DNA of 64,000 bases from NCBI GenBank assembly GCA_963812475.1, contig CAWEVI010000004.1, positions 1 to 64,000 on the forward strand, read 5' to 3'. The position numbers and the translations under genes are program-made. This DNA comes from JAMXLO01 sp963812475. Lineage in GTDB: Bacteria; Pseudomonadota; Alphaproteobacteria; Acetobacterales; Acetobacteraceae. The notes beneath the pieces are model-generated. The model did not search any database. It was not told where the DNA came from and saw only the letters and a program-made list of their open reading frames with translations. Positions 25,342 through 33,649 of the stretch are shown in pieces (position 1 is the stretch's first letter; each line of letters begins with the position of its first letter).

Positions 25342-26595
25342 ATGCAACCGACCGACCCGATGCTGACGTCGCCCGAATTCCACGCTTTGCAGAATACGCT
25401 GGCCAAGGCACGCAGCGAGCAGATTTCCCAGGTCGTGGCGGCGATCGATGGCATGGGAACACGCGGCATCGCGGACCAGATCATTGCGCCATTGCGACCG
25501 CGCCTTGCGCATCTGCGACCAAGCCGGCCGTTGCGCTGGACCAGATTGCTGTTCACACCGCTGGATCCGCTGATCGTGCCGACCGCTCACTGGAAGCCCG
25601 GCGATCCGACGATCCCGCGCGCCTGCCTGACGATCCTCGGCGTGACGGTACGGGCTGGCATGGGACGCAACGCCGATACAATCACGTCGGAGCTCCAAGA
25701 CCGAACGACGGCGGACGCACAGCTCAACCCACAGATCGGCGGCAGGCTATGGCCAGCGGCGGCAGGCATTCTGGCCAGCGCCAAATTGCCGGAACGATGG
25801 GGGAAGACCGGTCTCCCGGCCGAGGCGTTCGCGGCACTGGCGCACAACGTGTCGGCTGCGCTGGAGCAGGTGCTTCCCATGGATGCGATTGGCGCGGAGA
25901 TGGAATTCGGCGTGGCGCTGCAATTCGCAGTGCTGCGGCCGATCCTGCTTGCGGCGGCAAGACATGGCCCGACCGCCCTTGCCATGGTTGTGGTACTGCT
26001 GCTTGCGAGGTTGCCGCAGACTTCCCCCCTGCTGGATTGCGGTGCGCTGACCGGAGTGACGGCTGATGAAGCGCCCCTTCGCGACGCCATCGTGCGGGCG
26101 CGTGCTGTCCTGCTCGAGCGTATCGAAGAATCAGGTGGTGTCGAGGCTCTCGTGGTTGGCAGTTCTCTAGCGGAGGCGGCCGCCGGGGTGCGGCAGATCG
26201 ACGCGCTCCTGTGCGGGTTGCGGAACGCAGGCGACGGCTCCGATGCCGCGCGGCGGGAGGCGGCCATTCGCGCACGGTTGGACGCCAGCTGCCGCACACG
26301 TTTTGCCAACGGGCTCACCAACGAGTTTGTCGAGAAGTTGCAGGGTCGGGGGCCGCGTCAGGGTTCGGCGGCATTGGCTTATCTTGAAACAACTGCGCGC
26401 AACCTGCGGGCCTTGGAAAGCGAAGCCCGTCGCATCGGCAGCGCCGAGCTCTACGACACCCTGTTGCAAGAGACCGCCGCTACCATAAAGACCTTGGCTG
26501 GCAGCGGTCCGCTGGGTTTGGTCGACAAGGTTCGGCTGGTGGAAATCCTGGTCGGCCCGGACGCGGCGCTCGCCGTCCTCGAAGGCGGCAGCTGA
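25342..26595 (+). CDS. Uncharacterised helical protein, second of an unrecognised gene pair
   Basis: 417 residues. The N-terminal third has the regular pattern RPSRPLRWTRLLFTPLDPLIVP followed by W-K-P-G-D-P-T-I-P-R, suggesting a conserved surface. One hydrophobic segment (ALAMVVVLLLARLPQ) is too short and isolated to call a membrane span. The C-terminal half is helical, ending LVDKVRLVEILVGPDAALAVLEGG. There is no catalytic motif I can name. It lies 18 bases downstream of the other unknown gene and very likely shares its transcript. Confidence 0.6.
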   Translation: MQPTDPMLTSPEFHALQNTLAKARSEQISQVVAAIDGMGTRGIADQIIAPLRPRLAHLRPSRPLRWTRLLFTPLDPLIVPTAHWKPGDPTIPRACLTILGVTVRAGMGRNADTITSELQDRTTADAQLNPQIGGRLWPAAAGILASAKLPERWGKTGLPAEAFAALAHNVSAALEQVLPMDAIGAEMEFGVALQFAVLRPILLAAARHGPTALAMVVVLLLARLPQTSPLLDCGALTGVTADEAPLRDAIVRARAVLLERIEESGGVEALVVGSSLAEAAAGVRQIDALLCGLRNAGDGSDAARREAAIRARLDASCRTRFANGLTNEFVEKLQGRGPRQGSAALAYLETTARNLRALESEARRIGSAELYDTLLQETAATIKTLAGSGPLGLVDKVRLVEILVGPDAALAVLEGGS

Positions 26596-26708
26596 TCAAA
26601 GCTTACGACCGCTGACGTTGACCCGTCGCATCGCCAACTCACTGTCATGGCCTTAGGACCCGGGCCGGCCTATGCGAAACAGCTGATTCGCGGACCGCGA
26701 TCCCTGCG

Positions 26709-26733
26709 GTCATCCCGCGAAAGCAGGGATGAC
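26709..26733. repeat. Short palindromic element (GTCATCCC...GGGATGAC)
   Basis: GTCATCCC and GGGATGAC form perfect 8-base inverted arms around CGCGAAAGCA. This is one of three copies in the window of a dispersed GTCATCCC(N)GAA(N)GGGATGAC family. It sits in the 216-base gap between two convergent genes, the second unknown gene and the GST. Confidence 0.7.
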
Positions 26734-26812
26734 GAGGAGCTCCGCGGAGATGACGGCAGCGGGGCGAACCGTCATCGTCATCCGACGCAATTCATTTCGC
26801 GCCATGGCTGTC

Positions 26813-27475
26813 TCAGCCTGCGTTCTCATAGTCCGGCAGCAGCCACTCGACCGGCTCGGCGACAGCGGCGTCGTACCAGGCGCTGACGAAAGGGTGGGCA
26901 CGCACCGCGTCGCAATAGGCGCGCGTCTCCGCACTGATCTCGGGCCGCCATGTGAGGAAACGCGTCACCACTGGTGCATACATCACATCCGCGGCGGTCA
27001 AATCGGCGCCGAACAGAAATGCACCGCCGGTGCCAAATCGTTGGCGCGTCTCGGCCCACATCGCCTCGATCCGGGAAATGTCGGCAAGCGCCTCGGGCGT
27101 GCGGCCTAGACCGGAGAAATCGCGCCCAAGGTTCATCCACATCGCCTGCCGCAGCCCGCTGAACCCGGCATGCATCTCCGCGCTGATGGCACGCGCATGC
27201 GCACGGGCGATGCGATCCGCGGGCCAAAACGTGGGCGCGATCTCGGCGCAGTATTCGCACACCGCGAGCAACTCCCAGACGCGCGCGCCGCGATGCTCGA
27301 GATATGGAACCAGTCCGTTGGGCGACAGTCTGCCGATCGCCCCGGTCGGACCGGGCCGCTCGAAATGGATCAGCACCTCCTCGACGTCCAGCCCGGCAAG
27401 TCGCACCGCGAGCCAGCCGCGCATCGACCAGGACGAATAACGACGGTTGCCGATGTACAGACGGCCTTCAGGCAT
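26813..27475 (-). CDS. Glutathione S-transferase family protein
   Basis: 220 residues. The N-terminal thioredoxin-like domain starts LYIGNRRYSSWSMRGWLAVRLAGLDVEEVL, with the YSSWS motif where GSTs of this bacterial subgroup carry the glutathione-activating serine. LSPNGLVPYLEH is the cis-proline loop and VWELLAVCEYCAE the ES-type motif. The C-terminal helical domain follows (DLTAADVMYAPVVTRFL). It conjugates or reduces with glutathione in the cytoplasm; the substrate is unknown. It lies 12 bases behind the uronate-dehydrogenase-like gene, so the two form an operon. Confidence 0.85.
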   Translation of the reverse strand: MPEGRLYIGNRRYSSWSMRGWLAVRLAGLDVEEVLIHFERPGPTGAIGRLSPNGLVPYLEHRGARVWELLAVCEYCAEIAPTFWPADRIARAHARAISAEMHAGFSGLRQAMWMNLGRDFSGLGRTPEALADISRIEAMWAETRQRFGTGGAFLFGADLTAADVMYAPVVTRFLTWRPEISAETRAYCDAVRAHPFVSAWYDAAVAEPVEWLLPDYENAG

Positions 27476-27487
27476 CGCGGCGCCTCC

Positions 27488-28318
27488 TCATTCAAACAGT
27501 TTCCCCGGCGCGGCGGAGTCACGCGAATAGTCGAGTGAACAAAATCCTCCGCCCATGTAGCGTTCCTCAACAGGATCGTTGCTGACTTTTCCCCCGAGCT
27601 GTCCGGCAAACGGATCGGCGCTGTCGCTCGGCTGCCATCCGATCGCGCCGCGCGCATCGTCCTTCCACCACGTCATGCGCTGATTGTCCGACGCGCCCCA
27701 GATCACGCTGCAGCCAACCTTCTCAGCCTGCACGCAGCGGATCACGAGCCGCGACAGGTCCGCATAGGACAGCCAGGTCGCCAGCATGCGGGCGTTGGTA
27801 GGCTCCGGGAATGCGGAGCCGATGCGCACGAACACACTCTCCACGCCGTGCTTGTACCAGTAGAGCCGCCCCATCAGCTCGCCGTACGCCTTTGACAAAC
27901 CATAGAACCCGTCCGGGAGGAACTGCGTGTCGGCACCGATCGTCTCGCTTCGCTCGTGGAAACCGATCGAATGGTTGGAGGACGCGAAAAGCACCCGTGC
28001 CGTCTCGCGCCGCGCTGCCTCGTAGATGTGATAGAGCCCGCGGATATTGGGGCCCAACACCTCTTCGAACGGCCGCTCGACCGACACACCTCCCAGATGC
28101 ACGATCGCACCGCAGCCTTCCGCCAGCCGCAACATCGTCACGCCGTCGTTGAGATCGGCCTTTGTGAAAGTGGCGCCCGCCGGAACAGCGTCGGGAAACG
28201 GCGCGATATCGGTCAACCGCAGCGTCCAGCCCTCGGCCGACAGCGACTTCGTCAGCACGCGGCCAAGCGCGCCGGACGCACCGGTCAGCAGCACGGGTTT
28301 TGCCGGTCGGTCGCTCAT
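27488..28318 (-). CDS. Uronate-dehydrogenase-like NAD(P)-dependent epimerase/dehydratase
   Basis: 276 residues from the ATG at 28318 with AAGGA upstream. The Rossmann motif is LLTGASGALGRVL. The catalytic YxxxK is in FYGLSKAYGE, preceded by VLFASSNHSIGFH. That SSNH-IGF phrase, with RIGSAFPEP and TWLSYADLSRLV, is characteristic of uronate dehydrogenases, which oxidise galacturonate or glucuronate to the lactone. The substrate is inferred from resemblance only. The gene is divergent from an amidase gene with 35 bases between the two start codons. Confidence 0.75.
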   Translation of the reverse strand: MSDRPAKPVLLTGASGALGRVLTKSLSAEGWTLRLTDIAPFPDAVPAGATFTKADLNDGVTMLRLAEGCGAIVHLGGVSVERPFEEVLGPNIRGLYHIYEAARRETARVLFASSNHSIGFHERSETIGADTQFLPDGFYGLSKAYGELMGRLYWYKHGVESVFVRIGSAFPEPTNARMLATWLSYADLSRLVIRCVQAEKVGCSVIWGASDNQRMTWWKDDARGAIGWQPSDSADPFAGQLGGKVSNDPVEERYMGGGFCSLDYSRDSAAPGKLFE

Positions 28319-28353
28319 TGTGCATCCTTCCATCCGAACGGAGAGGCCGCATC

Positions 28354-29688
28354 ATGCGCACGATCGAGCAGCACGCCCAAGCCCTGGCCGACGGACGCAC
28401 CACCAGTCGCACATTGGTCGAACAATGCCTGGCACGCATCGCCGACCCGGATGGTGAAGGTCAGCGCGCGTTCATCACGGTTCACGCCGATCAGGCGCGC
28501 GCGATGGCGGACGCAACGGACGCGTTGCGCCGCGTCGGCCGCGAGCCCAGCCGGTACGCCGGCATTCCGATCAGCCTGAAGGACCTGTTCGACATCGCCG
28601 GCCAGCCGACGCCGGCCGGCTCGCGCGCCTTGGCCGATGCACCACCCGCGGCGGCGCACGCGGCCGTGGTGCAGCGGATGCTGGCCGCCGGCTTTGTTCC
28701 GCTGGGTCGCACCAACATGACGGAATTCGCCTTCTCCGGCCTCGGGATCAATCCGCATTACGGCACGCCGCGCGCACCCTGGGATCGCGCGGCGGGACGT
28801 ATCCCCGGCGGCAGTTCGTCCGGCACCGCCGTCTCGGTATCCGACGCCATGGCGGTCGCAGGGCTCGGGACCGACACCGGCGGCTCCTGTCGCATCCCGG
28901 CGGCATTCTGCGGCATTGTCGGCTACAAGCCGACGGCGCGCCGTATCCCCATTACCGGCGTGCTGCCGCTGGCGCCGAGCCTCGATTCGGTTGGGCCGTT
29001 GGCACCGAGCGTTGGATGCTGCGCGGTTGTCGATGCATTGCTGGCCGGTGAAACGCCATCGCTGCCGAAACCGGCCGAGCTTGACGGGCTGCGCCTGGCG
29101 GTTCCGGAAACCGTCGTGCTCGATGGACTGGACGCGACAGTTGCTGCCGCGTTCGACCGCGCACTGACCACGCTCTCCCGCGCCGGCGCCCGCATCGTGC
29201 GACGGCGGTTTGCCGAGTTCGACGCAATCGGCCCGGTGAATTCCAAGGGTGGCTTCGCCGCCTCCGAGGCCTACGCCTGGCATCACACCCTGCTCGCGGA
29301 GAAGGGCGCGCTCTACGACCCGCGCATCCGCGTCCGCATCGAACGTGGGGAAAGAATGAGCGCGGTCGATTACATCGATGTGGTCAACGCCCGCCGGCGG
29401 ATCATTGCGAGCTTCGACGCACGCACGCGCGAGTTCGATGCGCTGATCATGCCGACCGTGCCGATCGTGCCGCCGTGCATCGCCGAACTCGATGACGAAC
29501 GTGAATACAATCGCATCAACATGCACATTTTGCGCAATACCGCGATCGGCAACTTCCTTGACCGTTGCTCAATCAGCCTGCCGTGCCACCGGGAAGGCGA
29601 GCCGCCGGTAGGGCTGATGCTGATGGGGGAAACCATGGGCGATGCGAGTCTGTTCAGCATCGCCGCCGCGGTTGAGGTTATGGTGTGA
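28354..29688 (+). CDS. Amidase (amidase-signature family)
   Basis: 444 residues from the ATG at 28354 with GAGAGG upstream. The Ser-Ser-Lys catalytic triad is visible: lysine in GIPISLKDLFD, the cis-serine in the glycine/serine-rich signature GRIPGGSSSGTAVSVSDAM, and the nucleophilic serine in GTDTGGSCRIPAAFCGIVGYKPT. The C-terminus has the usual SISLPCHREGEPPVGLMLMG. It hydrolyses an amide bond in the cytoplasm. The family includes GatA, but no gatB or gatC is nearby, so a catabolic amidase is more likely. Its end overlaps the convergent hydrolase gene by 11 bases. Confidence 0.88.
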   Translation: MRTIEQHAQALADGRTTSRTLVEQCLARIADPDGEGQRAFITVHADQARAMADATDALRRVGREPSRYAGIPISLKDLFDIAGQPTPAGSRALADAPPAAAHAAVVQRMLAAGFVPLGRTNMTEFAFSGLGINPHYGTPRAPWDRAAGRIPGGSSSGTAVSVSDAMAVAGLGTDTGGSCRIPAAFCGIVGYKPTARRIPITGVLPLAPSLDSVGPLAPSVGCCAVVDALLAGETPSLPKPAELDGLRLAVPETVVLDGLDATVAAAFDRALTTLSRAGARIVRRRFAEFDAIGPVNSKGGFAASEAYAWHHTLLAEKGALYDPRIRVRIERGERMSAVDYIDVVNARRRIIASFDARTREFDALIMPTVPIVPPCIAELDDEREYNRINMHILRNTAIGNFLDRCSISLPCHREGEPPVGLMLMGETMGDASLFSIAAAVEVMV

Positions 29689-30496
29689 GCAGCAATGGCA
29701 AGTACCGGGTCAACATGCCGTCCGCATCGCGCAGTTCGTGCATGATCGTGAAGTGGTTTGCACCGGCCGCCGGCAGCAATGGGCCGGGCGCATTTGCGGC
29801 AGCACGCAGCGCCTGCAGATCGCGGCTGTCCGACACGAGTGGCGGTAGCTCCGCCGTGCCATAGGCGATGGCAAGCGGCTTGTTCACCACCGGCAATCGC
29901 AGCGGCGAGAGGTAAAGAATCTCCTCATCCGTCAGCCGCAGCTTCTCGTCCAGATAGGTGTCGCGCACCGGCCCCAGTTCAAACACGCCCGATATCGACA
30001 GCCCGGCAACCGCGCTCGGATGCGCGAGCGACATCGCTGTCAGATGACCTCCCGCCGACCAGCCGGATACAACGATCGGGCCGGCGATCCCGTGAGCGGA
30101 ACCATGCTCCGCGAGCCAATCGAGCGCCGTATGGATTTCGGCAGCAATCTCGGTGAGCGTCGCGTCAGGCGCCAGCGTGTAACCTGGCAGCGCCACTGCC
30201 CAGCCATGCGCGTAAGGCCCGGCGATCAGATTGGTGAACATGTCCTTGCTGTTGCGCTGCCAGTAGCCGCCATGGATGAACACGAGGCATGGCGCATTTA
30301 AATCCGCTGCCGGAAACAGGTCCCAGGTGTTGCGTTCGCGCGGCCCGTAGCGTTGATCGAGATGCCCGGCATGCTCGCACCTGAACGCCTCCGACGCTGT
30401 GCGCCACTCGGCAAGCAACGCCGCGCTGTCCGCCACCGCGGCTGAGTTGTTGTAAGCGGCGTCGCGCTCGGCGCAACTCATGGTGCCCCAGTTCAT
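29678..30496 (-). CDS. Alpha/beta hydrolase, kynurenine-formamidase-like
   Basis: 272 residues. The ATG at 30496 overlaps the upstream stop as ATGA and decides the start, since the open frame extends much further without sense. The oxyanion motif is FIHGGYWQRNSKDMF, a typical formamidase signature. The nucleophile lies in VSGWSAGGHLTAM, and the acid and histidine are in the C-terminal part, with the histidine in AGANHFTIMHEL. Related enzymes hydrolyse N-formylkynurenine or other small amides and esters. It is the last gene of a tightly packed four-gene operon. Confidence 0.8.
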   Translation of the reverse strand: MNWGTMSCAERDAAYNNSAAVADSAALLAEWRTASEAFRCEHAGHLDQRYGPRERNTWDLFPAADLNAPCLVFIHGGYWQRNSKDMFTNLIAGPYAHGWAVALPGYTLAPDATLTEIAAEIHTALDWLAEHGSAHGIAGPIVVSGWSAGGHLTAMSLAHPSAVAGLSISGVFELGPVRDTYLDEKLRLTDEEILYLSPLRLPVVNKPLAIAYGTAELPPLVSDSRDLQALRAAANAPGPLLPAAGANHFTIMHELRDADGMLTRYLPLLLTP

Positions 30497-31365
30497 GCCG
30501 TCGCCTTCAGATACCAGTCCATGATCTGCCGGCCCTGCCAGAACAGCGTGCCCGGTCGCGCGGCCATGTACTCCAGCGCCTGCTCGAACCAGCCGATCCG
30601 GTGCGGCACACCGCTGATATACGGATGCACCGCAAGACCCATCACCTTGGCGCCCTGCGTCTCCGCCTCCGCATACAGGCGGTCGAACTGTGCGACCGTG
30701 CGCGCAAAAAGCTCCTCGGCCCGATGGTGCTGGATCATCATCATCGGAATGTCGTTCAGCTCCACGCTGTATGGCATCGTCAGCAGCGGGCCATGCTCGG
30801 TGCGGAGCGTGCACGGCAGATCATCCACCACCCAGTCGGCGCAATAACGCACGCCGGCCTCCGCCAGCAGGTCGGGCGTATCGAGCGTCTCGGTCAGGCC
30901 CGGCGCAAGCCAACCGACGACCTCATGGCCGGCGGCCTCGCGCAATGCATCCATCGCGCTACGGACCATCGCGCGCTGGTCCTCCACCAGATGCGTCGCG
31001 ATCTGCGCGAATCCGTGCCCCATGAATTCCCAGCCGGCATCGCGCGCCGCCCGCGTGACACGCGGATACGCCGCCGGCACAGTGCCGTTGATCGTCATGG
31101 ACGGCGCGATGTGATGCGCATCCAGTGCCGCCTTCAGCCGCCAGAACCCGACACGCATGCCGTACTCGTGCCACGCCCAGTTGGGAAGGTCCGGCAGCGC
31201 GGAGGCGCCCTGCGGAGCGGTCAACACCTGGCGCGGCATGGCGCGCTCGATGTCCCAGTTCTCCACGTTCACCACGATGAACACCGCGACGCGCTTACCG
31301 TCCGGCAGTGCAAGGCAGGGCCGGTCGATGCTCGCCTGATAATCCAGGCGCCGCGTCGGAGTCAT
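30493..31365 (-). CDS. Polysaccharide deacetylase-like hydrolase (PuuE-like)
   Basis: 290 residues from the ATG at 31365, which overlaps the preceding stop (ATGA). The family's NodB-type barrel is recognisable in KRVAVFIVVNVENWD, WHEYGMRVGFWRLKAALDAH, PSMTINGTVPAAYPRV, GWEFMGHGFAQIATHL, VGWLAPGLTETLDTPDLLAEAG and VMGLAVHPYISGVPHR. This version, with a WHEYG motif and the metal histidines replaced or shifted, resembles the allantoinase-like PuuE group that acts on small cyclic amides rather than on chitin. The substrate is not determined. Overlaps with both neighbours indicate an operon. Confidence 0.78.
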   Translation of the reverse strand: MTPTRRLDYQASIDRPCLALPDGKRVAVFIVVNVENWDIERAMPRQVLTAPQGASALPDLPNWAWHEYGMRVGFWRLKAALDAHHIAPSMTINGTVPAAYPRVTRAARDAGWEFMGHGFAQIATHLVEDQRAMVRSAMDALREAAGHEVVGWLAPGLTETLDTPDLLAEAGVRYCADWVVDDLPCTLRTEHGPLLTMPYSVELNDIPMMMIQHHRAEELFARTVAQFDRLYAEAETQGAKVMGLAVHPYISGVPHRIGWFEQALEYMAARPGTLFWQGRQIMDWYLKATA

Positions 31366-32246
31366 GGCAATTTGATCCCGGTCAGCGCCTGCCAGACACG
31401 GATCACGAATGCATCGTCCTTGGCGCCATCGCCATGCGCGGCTGCGGCGAGAAACAGCTGATGCGCCGCCGAGGCCATCGGCAGCGGGAACGTCAGTGCG
31501 CGCGCCTGGTCCAGCACAATGCCGAGATCCTTGACGAAGATGTTCACCGCAGAAAGCGGCGTGTCGTCGCCATCCAGGATATGTGGCACGCGGTTCTGCC
31601 ACATCCATGAACTGCCCGCCGATGATGAGATCACCTCGAACAGCGTGCGCGGATCGGCGCCGGCGCGGATGCCGAGCGCCAGCGCCTCCGCCGCGGTTGC
31701 TATGTGCACGCCGGCGAGCAACTGGTTCACCATTTTCACGGTGCTGCCGACACCGGCCTGTTCGCCGAGCCGCCACACTTTCCCCGAGATTGCATCGAGC
31801 ACCGGCTGCGCCTTGGCGAACGCGACATCGGAACCCGAGGCCATCACCGTCAGCGAGCCGCCATGCGCGCCCGCCTTCCCGCCGGAGACCGGCGCATCGA
31901 GCATCAGAAAGCCCGCCGCGACGATCTTCGCGTCCAGCGCACGCGCCGCTTCCGGAGCAATGGTGGCGCAGCACAGGATCACCGCGCCCTTGGCCACCAC
32001 CCCAAGACAGCCACGTGGGCCAAAGAGCACGTCGTCGGTCTGCGCCGCATTCACCACGAACACCACGACGGCCTCGGTGTCGGCGGGGAGTTCGGACGTG
32101 TCGGCGACCGCTGCGCCGCCGGCATTGGTCAACTCGACGCGTGCAACCTCACGGACATCACAACCCGTCACCTGATGCCCCTTGCGAGCCAGATTGAGCG
32201 CCGCACCCATACCCATGGTGCCCAGCCCGATGACCGCAACCTTCAT
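31362..32246 (-). CDS. Beta-hydroxyacid dehydrogenase (threonate/3-hydroxyisobutyrate type)
   Basis: 294 residues from the ATG at 32246. The dinucleotide-binding motif is VIGLGTMGMGAALNLARKGHQVTGCD. The substrate loop is LDAPVSGGKAGAHGGSL, and the catalytic lysine lies in GSTVKMVNQLLAGVHIATAAEAL. The C-terminal domain is present (VNIFVKDLGIVLDQA). The close family includes L-threonate dehydrogenase and hydroxyisobutyrate dehydrogenase, and the sequence resembles the former somewhat more. It reduces NAD(P)+ while oxidising a short beta-hydroxyacid. Its start lies 5 bases before the end of the upstream peptidase-like gene. Confidence 0.85.
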   Translation of the reverse strand: MKVAVIGLGTMGMGAALNLARKGHQVTGCDVREVARVELTNAGGAAVADTSELPADTEAVVVFVVNAAQTDDVLFGPRGCLGVVAKGAVILCCATIAPEAARALDAKIVAAGFLMLDAPVSGGKAGAHGGSLTVMASGSDVAFAKAQPVLDAISGKVWRLGEQAGVGSTVKMVNQLLAGVHIATAAEALALGIRAGADPRTLFEVISSSAGSSWMWQNRVPHILDGDDTPLSAVNIFVKDLGIVLDQARALTFPLPMASAAHQLFLAAAAHGDGAKDDAFVIRVWQALTGIKLP

Positions 32247-32250
32247 GCTC

Positions 32251-33201
32251 TCATCTCCCATGGCGGAAGCGTTCGACCGCAGCCACCAGCGCGCGCCGGA
32301 TGCCGGGCTCGAGTGCCGAATGCCCCGCGTCCGGCACGATCGACAGCCGCGCCGCTGGCCAAACAGCGGCCAACTCGAAGGCAGTACGCGCCGGACAGAT
32401 CATGTCGTAGCGGCCCTGCACGATCTCGGCCGGAATGCGCCCGATGCGGTCCATGCTGCCGAGCAGGCCCCCCGGCGGCAGGAACAGGCCGTTGGCGAAG
32501 TAGTGCGCTTCGATGCGCGCGAGCCCCAGCGCGGTGCGGTCCTGCGCAAACGAACTGACGGTCTCCGGGCTCGGCAGCAGCGTGCTGCACGAGCCCTCGT
32601 AAACCGACCATGCGCGCGCCGCGGGCAGATGCACGGACGGATCCGGATCGGTCAGCCGCCGCAGATATCCGCCGAGCACGTCGCCCCGCTCCGGCTCCGG
32701 CAGAAAGCTGACGAACGCCGCGTGGGCATCCGGAAAAACCGCGGAGACGCCGTGCAGGAACCAATCGACCTCCGCGGGCCGCCCCAGGAACACCCCGCGC
32801 AGCACGCAGCCGGCGACGCGGTCGGGATGCGCCTGCGCGTAGGCCAGCGCCAGCGTGGAACCCCAGGAGCCGCCGAACAGCAGCCAGCGCTCGATGCCGA
32901 GGTGGCGGCGCAGGGTCTCGATGTCGGACACCAGATCGTCGGTGGTGTTCTGCTCGAGCCCGCCGAGCGGTCTCGACCGGCCCGCGCCACGCTGATCGAA
33001 GATGACCACACGCCAGATGTCGGGATCGAAGAACCGTCGATGCACCGCGCCGGCGCCCGCGCCCGGGCCGCCATGGAGGAACAGCGCCGGCCGGCCGCGC
33101 GGATTGCCGACCTGTTCCCAATACATGACGTGGCCGGCTGCCAACGGCAGGTAGCCGGTCTCGAACGGTCCGATCTCGGGATACAGGTCGCCGCGGGGCA
33201 T
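32251..33201 (-). CDS. pip: Proline iminopeptidase (alpha/beta hydrolase S33)
   Basis: 316 residues, the usual length for Pip. The ATG at 33201 opens MPRGDLYPEIGPFETGYL, the family's characteristic N-terminus. The catalytic serine lies in FGGSWGSTLALAYAQ, the oxyanion region is FLHGGPGAGAG, DQRGAGRSRP follows, and the acid and histidine are in GRYDMICP and DAGHSALEP. It releases N-terminal proline from peptides. It is the first gene of the operon and is divergent from a DUF423 gene, with 51 bases between the starts. Linkage to the next three genes may mean that it acts on a different small substrate. Confidence 0.9.
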   Translation of the reverse strand: MPRGDLYPEIGPFETGYLPLAAGHVMYWEQVGNPRGRPALFLHGGPGAGAGAVHRRFFDPDIWRVVIFDQRGAGRSRPLGGLEQNTTDDLVSDIETLRRHLGIERWLLFGGSWGSTLALAYAQAHPDRVAGCVLRGVFLGRPAEVDWFLHGVSAVFPDAHAAFVSFLPEPERGDVLGGYLRRLTDPDPSVHLPAARAWSVYEGSCSTLLPSPETVSSFAQDRTALGLARIEAHYFANGLFLPPGGLLGSMDRIGRIPAEIVQGRYDMICPARTAFELAAVWPAARLSIVPDAGHSALEPGIRRALVAAVERFRHGR

Positions 33202-33252
33202 GACGCCGATGCTATAGGCAGCGCGGTCAAGGCGGAACAGGGTTTGCGAAGA

Positions 33253-33624
33253 ATGCAGAGAATTTGGATCGCGCTCGGTTCGCTGGCTGGACTGACCGCG
33301 GTGGCGATGGCCGCGCTGGCCGCGCATGGTCTCGACTGGTTGGAACCTGCACGACTCCAGATGGTGCGGAACGCCATCGAGATGCACGGTTGGCACGCGC
33401 TGGCCCTGCTGGCCTGCGGGATATGGGCGCCTCGTGGCGGAAGGTTGGCCGATTGGGCGGGAGGGGCCTTCGCCATTGGCCTTCTGTTGTTCTGCGGCGC
33501 CGTCTATGCGCTGGCGCTGGCCGACATCCACGTGGCGATGCTGGCGCCGATCGGTGGACTGCTGCTGATGTCGGGCTGGGTGCTGCTCGGGTTGTCAGCG
33601 CTGTGCGTCAGGATGCGGTCGTGA
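33253..33624 (+). CDS. DUF423 small membrane protein
   Basis: 123 residues with four hydrophobic segments: ALGSLAGLTAVAMAALAAHGL, HALALLACGIW, AGGAFAIGLLLFCGAVYALAL and AMLAPIGGLLLMSGWVLLGLSAL. The motif H-G-W-H at the second helix, GxLFCGAVY-AL and PIGGLLLMSGW is that of the DUF423 (YgdD) family of inner-membrane proteins. No function is known. Confidence 0.85.
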   Translation: MQRIWIALGSLAGLTAVAMAALAAHGLDWLEPARLQMVRNAIEMHGWHALALLACGIWAPRGGRLADWAGGAFAIGLLLFCGAVYALALADIHVAMLAPIGGLLLMSGWVLLGLSALCVRMRS

Positions 33625-33649
33625 TCGCTGGGTGAAATGCCGCGCCGCG

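Noticed and set aside
32182..33252. Long plus-strand open frame before the DUF423 gene
   Set aside because: It is a shadow of the proline iminopeptidase gene; only the last 123 residues are real.
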